From an uncultured Eubacteriales bacterium (GTDB lineage Bacteria; Bacillota; Clostridia; Oscillospirales; Oscillospiraceae), in NCBI GenBank assembly GCA_900551495.1, contig URWG01000006.1, positions 1 through 24,078 of the forward strand: 24,078 nt of DNA, written 5' to 3'. The translations under genes were made by a program, and so were the position numbers. Shown piece after piece: positions 16,791 to 24,077 of the stretch. Within the stretch, counting starts at the first letter, position 1, and each line of letters begins with the position of its first letter. The notes under the pieces were generated by a model. The model was not told where the DNA came from and did not search any database. It saw only the letters and a list, made by a program, of their open reading frames with translations.

Positions 16791-16821
16791 GATTCTTGAT
16801 TAAAATATTGAATCAAGAATC
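16791..16821. repeat. AT-rich perfect inverted repeat downstream of spoIIID
   Basis: GATTCTTGATT (16791-16801) and AATCAAGAATC (16811-16821) are perfect 11-base arms around a 9-base loop, about 30 bases past the spoIIID stop. It has no T-tail and few G-C pairs, so it is a poor terminator. It may be a protein site or a weak 3'-end structure. Confidence 0.6.
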
Positions 16822-16847
16822 CGAGCGTGTCAAAGAACCCTCAGCTA

Positions 16848-16972
16848 TGTCATTCCGAGGAGCGAAGCGACGTGGGAATCTCATGTAAAATGTTTCGAAT
16901 TCGCCGAAGCATATCGAAATTTCGGAACAATTCTGCGAGATTGCCACGGGTGCAAGCACCCTCGCAATGACA
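16848..16972. repeat. Dispersed inverted-repeat element, copy 1 (MITE-like)
   Basis: The 125-base element has outer inverted ends TGTCATTCCGAGG and CCTCGCAATGACA (one mismatch). Inner arms are CGTGGGAATCTCA and GCGAGATTGCCACG. It shares blocks GGAGCGAAGCGACGTGG, AATTCGCCGAAG, GCGAGATTGCCACG and CTCGCAATGAC with the copy at 21210-21392. It has no coding capacity. It lies downstream of the leucine-rich-repeat SLH gene, past that gene's terminal hairpin. Confidence 0.75.
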
Positions 16973-16998
16973 GACTTGGCACTTTTTTGACAGTCTGA

Positions 16999-17024
16999 GG
17001 AGCGCCCGAGTGATCGGGCGCTCC
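16999..17024. terminator. Hairpin after the leucine-rich-repeat SLH gene
   Basis: GGAGCGCCCGA (16999-17009) and TCGGGCGCTCC (17014-17024) form a perfect 11-base stem with a 4-base loop, about 25 bases beyond the gene's stop. There is no strong T-run on the minus strand. The plus strand has TGTTGCTTT. Confidence 0.55.
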
Positions 17025-17049
17025 TGTTGCTTTATAAATTACGCTTGGA

Positions 17050-20000
17050 TCAGGAGAAGCTTTGGATATAGCGCATGAGGATCGTGGCGACCTGTGCGCG
17101 GGTGGCGTTGCCCTGCGGGTCGAGGTAGGTACGACCGTTTTCGGCAGTGCCGGTGATGATGCCGCTTGCGAAGCACCAGCTCAGCGCTTCCTTGGCGTAG
17201 CGGCTGACCTTTCCGCCGTCGGGGAATTGGTCAAGGCTGCTGCGTGCGGAGGTGTCCGCGCCGATGCTGCCGGCATAGCGGAACAGGATCGCCGCCATCT
17301 GTTCGCGGGTGATGTTGCCGTCGGGGTCGAAGGTCGTGGCGGACGTGCCGTTGACGACGTTATTGTGCTTCGCCCATGCGACCGCCTTGGTGTACCACTT
17401 GCCCGACGGGACGTCCGAGAAATCGTTGGTCCCCTCTACGGGCGAACCGGCATAGCGCCAGAGCACGGTGACGAGCATGGAGCGGGTCATTGCGCCGTCG
17501 GGATTGAAGCGGCTGTTGCCGACGCCGTTCATCAGCTCGTTTGCAATGGCGAAGTCAACGCCTGCGTGGTACCATCTGCTCGTGTTGACATCGGGGTAGG
17601 GCTTGGACGGGCAGCTTGCACCGCCGTCGCAGTTGCCGGAGGGCTTGGGCGGCTTCGGCGGGTTTTCGCCGTTCGTCGCGCCGCAGCGGGTGCAGGTGCC
17701 GTTGACGTAATTGTGACCCAGCGCAGCCGTGCGGTTATCCACATAGCTTTCGCCGCAGGAGCAGGTGTGCGTGGTGTAGCCGCCCTCGGTGCAGGTGGGC
17801 TGCTTTACGTCGTCGGTGTAGCTGTGGACGTGGCCCTCGCCGGTGGCGGGGATGACGGTGTTTTCGTTCCGTCTTTCGTGGCAGCGGGTGCATTCCTCGT
17901 GCTTATAGCCCGGCTCGGTGGCGGTGGCGACCTTGTCGGTGACCCACCGGAAGTCATGACCGAGCGCGGAGGTGATACCGTCGCGGTAGCTCTCGCCGCA
18001 GGCACAAACGTGCTCGGTGTAGCCGCCCTTGGTGCAGGTTGCATACTCGAAGTTGGTTTGATAGTTGTAGTCGTGGACGTGCCCGCCGCCCTCCGTGTCG
18101 TACCACTTCAGCTCGCAGCGGCGGCAGTAGTGGCGGATCATGCCGTAATACGCAGAATACTCGTATTCCTCCGTAGCGACGACCTCGTCGTGCCCCAGCG
18201 CGGCAGTCTGCGTCGGCTGGGTGAGAGTCAGTCCGCAGAAGGCGCAGTGCGTGCCGCCGGTATAGCCCGGACGGGTGCAGGTGGCCTCGATCGGGTCGTT
18301 GGCGACCGCCTTGTGTCCGACGGCAGCGGTGCGGGCGGTCACGTTGGTGTATCCGCAGACGGTACAGGTCTCGCGGGTATAGCCGCCCTCCTGACAGGTC
18401 GCGGCGACCGTCTCCGTTACGAGCTTGTGCGCGGCGCAGGGAGCTGTTTCAAAGGCAATCTCATTGTTCACGGCGTAGGTCTGCGCAGCCGTCCCCGCCG
18501 TGCCGCGGATGACGAAGCCGTCGATCGTCTTGCTTCCGCCGAGGAAATCGTCCGGGTCGACCGGACGCCAGCCGAGTGCCTGCCAACCGATGTAGATGAC
18601 GCTCGCGGGGACGGTGACGCCCTTGCCCTCACCGTAGGAGAAGAACGCGCCCTCATCCAGCGCACGCAGACCCTCGTTCAGATGAATTGCCTTGAGATGC
18701 GCCGCAGAGAAGGCGTTGTCGCCGACAAAGCGCACGGAATCGGGCAGGACGATGCTCTCACAGGCGCTGCTGTTGAACGCCTCCCTGCCGATGTACTGCA
18801 CGCCGCCGAGGTCGATGAACTTCATATTCTCCGCGCCCGAGAAGGCGTAGGCATCTACGTATTTGCAGCTCTGCGGGAGGATCAGCCCCGCGAGAGTCGG
18901 AAAGTCGAAGGTGGGGTTCAGCTCTATCTGACCCGCGATGAAGGAGTAGGAAACGGAAACCGTACCCTCCTTGAGCGCCAGAACGGTATTCTCCGGCATG
19001 GTTCCCTTATAGGCATAGGCGACCTTGCCGAAGTAGACCACGCCGTTCGGCTGATCGTGGAACCAGCCGCAGTTATGGAATGCCCCGGAGCCGACACGGG
19101 TCACGTTCGTTTCCAGATCGCCGAAATCCGTCAGCGTGGTGCAGGCGCCGAAGCAGCCGTCGCCGATCTGACGGACGTTTTTGCCGCCTTTGACGGAGCG
19201 CAGGCGGGCGCAGCCGCTGAATACACCGTCGCCAAGCGTGATGAGCGAATCCGGCAGCGTCACGCTCTCGAGCGCAACGCAGTCGCTGAGCGCGCCGCCC
19301 GTCAGAATGCGGACGTTCTTCAGGTCGATCGACTTGAGGTTGGAATTGCCATCCTTGTTGTTGTAGCGATAGGGGTCGCCGTTGGAGATCGGCCCGCGCA
19401 CCTCGAGCACGTCGTCGGGCAGAACCACGTGCGCCGTCCTGCCGACGCTAACGCCCTTCAGCGTCGTATTGCCCTTCGGGATGGTCAGATTCTTGATCTG
19501 GTAACAGCCGGAAAAGCAGCCCTCCTCCAGAACCGCCGTCGTCGGCAGCTTGAGGTCGGTCAGATGGGCAAGCTTGCGGAGATCGATGTAATTGACGCTC
19601 TCCGGAACGGTAAGCTTGGTGATGCTGCCGCAGCCTTCCGTGATGCTGAGCGATTCCAGCCCGTCGGGCAGGATCAGCTCGTTCACGCCGGCCATACCGT
19701 CCTTCTCGATGCGCACCATTTTTGTGCCGGGACGGACGGTCAGCTTGGAGGGATATTTTTTCCCCTTGCAGCCGAGGAACACGCTGCCGCAGTACAGCTC
19801 CGTGCCGTCGGCAAGCCCCTCGTACCACTTCGAGGTATAGATGCTGGAGTCTTCCATATCGGTCAGCGACTTGGGGAAGGTGAAGCGCTCGATGTTCTCG
19901 CAGTCATAAAGCGCCGCGTCCTCCAGCGTGGTCAGCCCCTCGGGCAGGACGAGGCTCGTCAGCCCCTCACAGTCGTTGAAGCCGCCCTCGCCGATGACCT

Positions 20001-20928
20001 TCAGCCCCTTGTTCAGCTTGACGGAGGTCATGCCGGTGCAGCCGCAAAACGCGTTGTTGTCAATGCGCTCAACGCTGCCGGGGATCTCCACGGAGGTCAG
20101 GGAGGTGCATTCATAGAACGCCGACGCGCCGATCAGCTTGACGCTCGACGGAATGGTCACGCCGGTGATGTCCGACCGCCAGAACGCCGACGCGCCGATG
20201 ACCGTTACCGTGTCGGGGATGACCGGGGTCTTGCTCGTGCCCCTGTAGTCCAAGAGCTGCCCCTGCCAGATGAAGAAGTCCGAGGCGCTGTCGTCATACA
20301 GCCACTGCTGGTACAGCTCGCTGAGCTTTCCGGCAAAGGGGCCGACGCTGTAGCCGCTCTTCTCGCCGAACGCGCCGCCGTGCAGGAAGGTGTTCTCGCC
20401 GCGGATGGTGATGTCGGACAGATTCTGGCACTTTGCGAAGGCACCCCTGCCGATCTCCGTCACGCCGGCGGGAATGTCGATCTTTTGCAGGTAATAATTA
20501 TTGTAAAACGCATTTTTGCCGATGGTTTTCAGGCTCTGCGGCAGGACGATCTCCTGTAGCTCAAAGTGGGTCTTCGCTGACCAGTGGTCGTCGTCGTAGA
20601 ATGCACCGTCCGCGATGTACGTCACCGTTTCGGGCAGGACGACCTTCCGCACGAAGATATTGGGTGTGCTGTAGCCCTCCTCGTCATGGAAGCTGCGGAT
20701 ACCGACAACGGTATAGCCGTCGATGGTCGAGGGGACGGTGACCTCCGCCTCGTAGCCGTAATAGGCGGTGATCTCAATGGTCGTCGGAGAGACGAATGCG
20801 TAGGTAAAGCCGTAGCCCGCGTCGCCGGGCAGCTTTTCCTCGCCCGTGATGCCCGCCGCGCTCACCGCCGGCAGCAGCGAGAGCAGCATTGAAAGGGCAA
20901 GCAGCAGGGATAACAATGTTCTTTTCAT
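17050..20928 (-). CDS. Giant secreted SLH protein with BspA-type leucine-rich repeats and Cys-X2-Cys repeats
   Basis: The 1292-residue protein starts at ATG 20928 (MKRTLLSLLLALSM), four bases after AAGGAGG. A longer frame to 21000 is rejected because it lacks a signal peptide at its start. In order: signal peptide (1-24, cleavage after VSA). A long array of BspA/LRR_5 repeats (about 50-830; units such as FYECTSLTSVEIPGSVERI). Six or seven Cys-X2-Cys repeats (833 to about 1085). A Pro/Gly linker (PPKPPKPSG). Three SLH repeats (about 1109-1292; WYHAGVDFAIANELMNG, WYTKAVAWAKHNNVVNG, ALSWCFASGIITG). BspA-type repeats are known for adhesion to host proteins in other bacteria. Here adhesion is inference. 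The gene is probably monocistronic. Confidence 0.9.
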   Translation of the reverse strand: MKRTLLSLLLALSMLLSLLPAVSAAGITGEEKLPGDAGYGFTYAFVSPTTIEITAYYGYEAEVTVPSTIDGYTVVGIRSFHDEEGYSTPNIFVRKVVLPETVTYIADGAFYDDDHWSAKTHFELQEIVLPQSLKTIGKNAFYNNYYLQKIDIPAGVTEIGRGAFAKCQNLSDITIRGENTFLHGGAFGEKSGYSVGPFAGKLSELYQQWLYDDSASDFFIWQGQLLDYRGTSKTPVIPDTVTVIGASAFWRSDITGVTIPSSVKLIGASAFYECTSLTSVEIPGSVERIDNNAFCGCTGMTSVKLNKGLKVIGEGGFNDCEGLTSLVLPEGLTTLEDAALYDCENIERFTFPKSLTDMEDSSIYTSKWYEGLADGTELYCGSVFLGCKGKKYPSKLTVRPGTKMVRIEKDGMAGVNELILPDGLESLSITEGCGSITKLTVPESVNYIDLRKLAHLTDLKLPTTAVLEEGCFSGCYQIKNLTIPKGNTTLKGVSVGRTAHVVLPDDVLEVRGPISNGDPYRYNNKDGNSNLKSIDLKNVRILTGGALSDCVALESVTLPDSLITLGDGVFSGCARLRSVKGGKNVRQIGDGCFGACTTLTDFGDLETNVTRVGSGAFHNCGWFHDQPNGVVYFGKVAYAYKGTMPENTVLALKEGTVSVSYSFIAGQIELNPTFDFPTLAGLILPQSCKYVDAYAFSGAENMKFIDLGGVQYIGREAFNSSACESIVLPDSVRFVGDNAFSAAHLKAIHLNEGLRALDEGAFFSYGEGKGVTVPASVIYIGWQALGWRPVDPDDFLGGSKTIDGFVIRGTAGTAAQTYAVNNEIAFETAPCAAHKLVTETVAATCQEGGYTRETCTVCGYTNVTARTAAVGHKAVANDPIEATCTRPGYTGGTHCAFCGLTLTQPTQTAALGHDEVVATEEYEYSAYYGMIRHYCRRCELKWYDTEGGGHVHDYNYQTNFEYATCTKGGYTEHVCACGESYRDGITSALGHDFRWVTDKVATATEPGYKHEECTRCHERRNENTVIPATGEGHVHSYTDDVKQPTCTEGGYTTHTCSCGESYVDNRTAALGHNYVNGTCTRCGATNGENPPKPPKPSGNCDGGASCPSKPYPDVNTSRWYHAGVDFAIANELMNGVGNSRFNPDGAMTRSMLVTVLWRYAGSPVEGTNDFSDVPSGKWYTKAVAWAKHNNVVNGTSATTFDPDGNITREQMAAILFRYAGSIGADTSARSSLDQFPDGGKVSRYAKEALSWCFASGIITGTAENGRTYLDPQGNATRAQVATILMRYIQSFS
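17670..18429 (-). repeat. Tandem Cys-X2-Cys repeats inside the leucine-rich-repeat protein
   Basis: Six to seven units of about 38 residues, patterned H-x(n)-ATC-x2-GGYT-x2-C-x2-CG-x(n)-ALG. Examples are ATCQEGGYTRETCTVCG and PTCTEGGYTTHTCSCG. One unit (near YYGMIRHYCRRC) and one with ATATEPGYKHEEC have lost the first Cys. Paired Cys and a His per unit suggest a zinc-ribbon-like or disulphide-bonded fold. Confidence 0.8.
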
Positions 20929-21078
20929 GGCGCCTCCTTGCAGTTCGAAATATTTCGTCCGCCGCAGATTGATGTAACGTGAAACTGCGGAATGGACCAA
21001 TCTACAGTGTTATCATACTATATTTCCTGCGATTTCCGAGAAAAATTTCCGTTTCGGCAATGACTTTTCGGAAACACC

Positions 21079-21107
21079 TGTACAAGCGGCACAAAGTACG
21101 CTATACT
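21079..21107 (+). promoter_or_regulatory. Orphan plus-strand promoter-like sequence
   Basis: TGTACA (21079-21084), a 17-base spacer, then TATACT (21102-21107). No open frame follows. The segment at 21122-21210 can fold extensively instead. Confidence 0.35.
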
Positions 21108-21121
21108 TGTATCATCGATCG

Positions 21122-21210
21122 ACGAAAGCGTGTGGCGGGAAAGCGCCCACAGTGCGTAAGCGTCCGCATCGGTTCTCTCCGATGGACGCGGCGGTTTCAC
21201 GCGCTTTCGT
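21122..21210 (+). other. Candidate structured RNA (three-way-junction fold)
   Basis: An outer stem ACGAAAGCG/CGCTTTCGT (21122-21130 with 21202-21210) is perfect. It encloses two hairpins. One is TGTGGCG/CGCCCACA around a GGAAAG loop (21131-21151, one bulge). The other is GCGTC..CATCGG/CCGATGGACGC around TTCTCT (21160-21189, two-base bulge). I do not recognise it as a known family. The strand is guessed from the promoter-like sequence just upstream. Confidence 0.3.
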
Positions 21211-21392
21211 GTCATTGCGAAGTCGTAGCCGTCGGCGACGAAGGAGCCTTACGGATACGGGCTCTCCGCTTGCCGGTCGGAGCGAAGCGACGTGGCAATC
21301 TCGTGCAGGAAGTTCAGAATTCGCCGAAGATTGTAAGAATTTCGAAACAATTCCGCGAGATTGCCACGACCCCTTTGGGGTCTCGCAATGAC
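21210..21392. repeat. Dispersed inverted-repeat element, copy 2 (MITE-like, with extra internal segment)
   Basis: Outer ends are TGTCATTGCGA (21210-21220) and TCTCGCAATGAC (to 21392). Inner arms CGTGGCAATCTCG (21291-21303) and CGAGATTGCCACG (21356-21368) are perfectly complementary. It matches copy 1 from about 21279 onward. About 58 extra bases lie between the left end and the shared core. CTTTTTTGACAG and GACAGTCT also follow both copies. Confidence 0.75.
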
Positions 21393-21429
21393 GGAGCGGG
21401 CTTTTTTGACAGCTTTGACAGTCTAAACT

Positions 21430-21459
21430 GCGTCCCCTGTTTTGGAAAACAGGGGACGC
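21430..21459. terminator. Long perfect hairpin after the WG lipoprotein gene
   Basis: GCGTCCCCTGTTTT (21430-21443) and AAAACAGGGGACGC (21446-21459) are perfect 14-base arms, 13 bases from the stop. On the minus strand the tail is only AGTTTAGAC. The plus strand continues GGCTTATTTT. It probably terminates the lipoprotein operon. Confidence 0.65.
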
Positions 21460-21472
21460 GGCTTATTTTGGT

Positions 21473-23125
21473 TCAGTCGTTCAGGAGACTATACAGCGGA
21501 TAGCAGATCAGCTCGTTGCCCTCCGCATCGTAGATGTATGCGGCGCGGTCGTCAAAGCACGAAATCGCCCCGTCGTAGACCATGATGCTGCTGTATTGGT
21601 CGCCGATGCCGCGCAGCGTCCGGACCGGCTCCATCTCGGCGTTATAGAGCGTGCAGGTGCTGCCCGTTATGGCAACGAAATAGGGCGTGTCGTCGGCAAT
21701 GTCGTGGATCATATAATGTCTGCCGCGGAATTCGAGCACCTTCTCCTGCATCCGGTTGTCGTAAACGGCGGTATCGGAAAAATAGCTGTAGCCCTCGTTC
21801 AGCGTCGATTTATTGACGGCGATATACGGGAACTCCAAATTCTCCCAATCGCACGGCTCAACGTAGTCCTCCGCGCTGATGGCGACCGGTACACTTTCGC
21901 CGGTTTCGAGGTTAAAAAGGGCGTTGCCGTTGCTGCTCTGCGTGATAAAAATATCCGTCAGACCCAATCTCGTCCAGACGCCCTGCGCGGGAAGTGCAAG
22001 CTCGTTGCCGTCGCGGTCGTAATAGGTCTGCGAGTAGGGGTCATAGGTGCTGCTGACGTAGCCGACGCCGTCCCACGAGAAATAGGAGGCGTTGGGCACC
22101 GTGAAAATCTCGTTGCCCTCCGCGTCGAGCACCTGATAATCGCTGCTCTCCTCCTGCTTCACAAGGAAGCGGTCGGGTGCGTTGTAGCCGATGAGGGAAA
22201 AGCTGCCGCCGAACAGATAGCTTCCGTCGGCTTTGAGCAGCGCGGTGGTTTTATCCTTTAATGTGACGCTGATGTACTCGCCCTCGCGGTAGCCGATGTA
22301 GGAATACGGTCCGAACTTCAGATTGCCGTTGAGATCGGAAAGATACAGGTCCTCGATCTCCCGACGGTTGCCGTCGCCCCAGTCCTTATACTCGCCGCTG
22401 TGCAGTCCGACGACCAGATAATCGCCCACGCAGTCATAATACCAGATTCTGCCGTAAAGACGGTCGGCATACGGCAGCTCCTCCGAGGTCAGCAGCAGCT
22501 TCCCGTTGTAGTCGTAGACGTCAAAGCGGGGCGTATCGCTGTCCTCCTGCGGGTAAATGCACATCAGAATATTGTCGCCCCCGCAGACGCGCTCATAGCG
22601 GCAGTCCGTGGCAAACGAGCCGTCCTCCGTCGCAATGCCGTTCAGCTCGCTGCCGTCAATATAGCTGTAGCCGCTGTCGCCGGTAATTTCCTCCGGCGAA
22701 ATTTTGCGGAAGCACCAAATGCCCTTCGTTCGGTCTGCATTGCGTAGCAGGCTGACGCGGCTGAACACGGGATCGGTAACGATACGGCCCTGTGCGTCGG
22801 CAAAGGCGTACATCCCCGCGGTGGAAAAGTCCGACTCGCTGACCTTGCCGATGAAGGGATAGAGCGTCCCGTAATCGTCCCGCGCCGTCAGCTCCGGCAT
22901 TGCCTTGTCGGACAGACGGGTGAAGCGCGGCGTGACGGTCTGCTTTTCGGCGGTGTAGCCGCTGTAGTCCGTGCGGACGGGGATACCGCTTGAGGTCACG
23001 GTATATTCCTTCGGCGGCGGCAGGGTAGGGGCAGGCTCGGTTGCCGTCTCGGTCGGCGCGGGCTGCGCTGCACAGCCTGCCAGCAGCAGCGCGGCAAGGA
23101 GCAATATCGCAATCAAACGTTTCAT
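21473..23125 (-). CDS. Lipoprotein with WG-like beta repeats
   Basis: The 550-residue protein starts at ATG 23125, seven bases after GGGAGGG. A longer frame to 23179 would overlap the upstream gene and lacks a leading signal peptide. The N-terminus MKRLIAILLLAALLLAGC ends in a lipobox, followed by a Thr/Pro/Glu linker. The rest repeats short units of the form x-D-x-x-G-x: YAFADAQGRIVTDPVFSRV, FDVYDYNGKLLL, YLSDLNGNLKFG, ALLKADGSYLFGG, QVLDAEGNEIFTV, YYDRDGNELALP and AYIYDAEGNELICYP. These resemble WG/beta-propeller-type repeats. No catalytic motif was seen. It follows the PstS-like gene by 25 bases and is probably cotranscribed, so a role as surface partner of that protein is possible. Confidence 0.8.
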   Translation of the reverse strand: MKRLIAILLLAALLLAGCAAQPAPTETATEPAPTLPPPKEYTVTSSGIPVRTDYSGYTAEKQTVTPRFTRLSDKAMPELTARDDYGTLYPFIGKVSESDFSTAGMYAFADAQGRIVTDPVFSRVSLLRNADRTKGIWCFRKISPEEITGDSGYSYIDGSELNGIATEDGSFATDCRYERVCGGDNILMCIYPQEDSDTPRFDVYDYNGKLLLTSEELPYADRLYGRIWYYDCVGDYLVVGLHSGEYKDWGDGNRREIEDLYLSDLNGNLKFGPYSYIGYREGEYISVTLKDKTTALLKADGSYLFGGSFSLIGYNAPDRFLVKQEESSDYQVLDAEGNEIFTVPNASYFSWDGVGYVSSTYDPYSQTYYDRDGNELALPAQGVWTRLGLTDIFITQSSNGNALFNLETGESVPVAISAEDYVEPCDWENLEFPYIAVNKSTLNEGYSYFSDTAVYDNRMQEKVLEFRGRHYMIHDIADDTPYFVAITGSTCTLYNAEMEPVRTLRGIGDQYSSIMVYDGAISCFDDRAAYIYDAEGNELICYPLYSLLND

Positions 23126-23150
23126 GGTGTGTCCCTCCCGTCGGCAGCGG

Positions 23151-24077
23151 TCAGTCCTTGACTTCCTGCGCGGAAACATAGCCCTCGGCGGCGATCAGAC
23201 GCTGCCCCTCCTCGGTCATCAGCCATTCGTAAAGAACACGGTTCGGTGCGTCTGCGGCTGCGGAGACAGGCACGACGCAATAGTAGGCGTTCAGATGGGG
23301 ATACTCGCCGCTGCGGATCGTCTCGGGCGAGGGGGCAACGCCGTCAATGGACAGAATTTTCAAGCCCTGCGCCATCTGCATATCGTTGGCGTAGTAGTAA
23401 ACGGAGTAGCCGAGGGCGTTTGCGGAGTTGTCGTAGCTCTTGACCGCCTCCATCAGACCGCCCATGCTCGTGACGATGTAATCCTCGGGCGCATCCATGA
23501 GCGGCGTGTCCTTCATCACGAGCTTGAGCATCAGCGCCTGAGAGCCGGCGTTTTCGTTGCGCTGGAACGCCTCAATGGGTGCGTCGTTGCCGCCGACCTC
23601 GCTCCAGTTGGTGATTTCGCCGGCGTAGATCTTGCGCACCTGCTCGGTGGTCAGATTGTCCACGGGGTTGTCGGCGTTCACGACGAAGACCAGCGCGTCG
23701 GTGGCAATCGTCTCGATGTCCGCCTTGAAGTGTGCCGCGTCCATCTCGTCATAGACGGCGGCGTTCGGCTCACCGACGATCAGAATGTCGCAGTAGCCGC
23801 TCATCAGATTGCGGAAGGATTGGGTGGTGCGGTTGAATTGGACCAAATCGGTCACTTCCTCGCGGCTCTCGCCCAGTAGGACGCTTGCGATCGCCTCGCC
23901 CAGCGGCACCATCGAGGTCGAGCCGTCCATGCGCGGGAAGTTTTCGCGGGTGAAGGTAAAGAGATTGTCCGGCTCGGTGGTCGGCTCGGTCGGGGCTTCG
24001 GTGGGCACCTCGGTGGGGGCGTCGGGCGGGGTCGGTACGGCGGTGCAGCCTGCCAAAAGCGCCAGCACCAGCAGCAC
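23151..24077 (-). CDS. PstS-like phosphate-binding lipoprotein (5' end beyond the window)
   Basis: The gene is cut at the right edge. Visible residues begin VLLVLALLAGC, the end of a lipoprotein signal peptide whose charged start must lie outside, so the GTG at 24077 is not the real start. A Thr/Pro/Glu linker (PTEVPTEAPTEPTTEP) follows. The PBP-like domain carries PstS-family signatures: MDGSTSMVPLGEAI, RTTQSFRNLMSGYCDILIVG, VNADNPVDNLT, IYAGEITNWSEVGG and FQRNENAGSQALM. These are the usual phosphate-contacting loops. It ends in TEEGQRLIAAEGYV as in PstS. The gene after it is a WG-like lipoprotein rather than pstC, so it may be a lone binding or sensing protein, or pst genes may lie outside the window. 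Confidence 0.85.
   Translation of the reverse strand: MLLVLALLAGCTAVPTPPDAPTEVPTEAPTEPTTEPDNLFTFTRENFPRMDGSTSMVPLGEAIASVLLGESREEVTDLVQFNRTTQSFRNLMSGYCDILIVGEPNAAVYDEMDAAHFKADIETIATDALVFVVNADNPVDNLTTEQVRKIYAGEITNWSEVGGNDAPIEAFQRNENAGSQALMLKLVMKDTPLMDAPEDYIVTSMGGLMEAVKSYDNSANALGYSVYYYANDMQMAQGLKILSIDGVAPSPETIRSGEYPHLNAYYCVVPVSAAADAPNRVLYEWLMTEEGQRLIAAEGYVSAQEVKD

Larger units (their letters stand above)
20929..21472. other. Intergenic region between the leucine-rich-repeat gene and the WG lipoprotein gene
   Basis: The 544-base gap holds CGAAATATTTCG, a 12-base palindrome (20946-20957) in the leader of the leucine-rich-repeat gene. It also holds a plus-strand promoter-like pair at 21079-21107, a self-complementary segment at 21122-21210, repeat copy 2 at 21210-21392 and a terminal hairpin at 21430-21459. 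I found no convincing minus-strand promoter for the leucine-rich-repeat gene, only TATGAT at 21017-21012 without a -35. No protein gene was seen. Confidence 0.6.

Noticed and set aside
16415..16816. A minus-strand 133-codon frame across spoIIID
   Set aside because: It is antisense to a textbook SpoIIID and lacks any motif or ribosome site.
16848..16972. The inverted-repeat element as a CRISPR or insertion-sequence fragment
   Set aside because: There are no regularly spaced short repeats and no transposase remnant. Nested terminal inverted repeats fit a non-coding dispersed element better.
17062..20559. A 1165-codon open frame on the plus strand opposite the leucine-rich-repeat gene
   Set aside because: It is an antisense frame produced by codon bias, with Ala/Val/Gly/Arg-rich composition and no recognisable domain.
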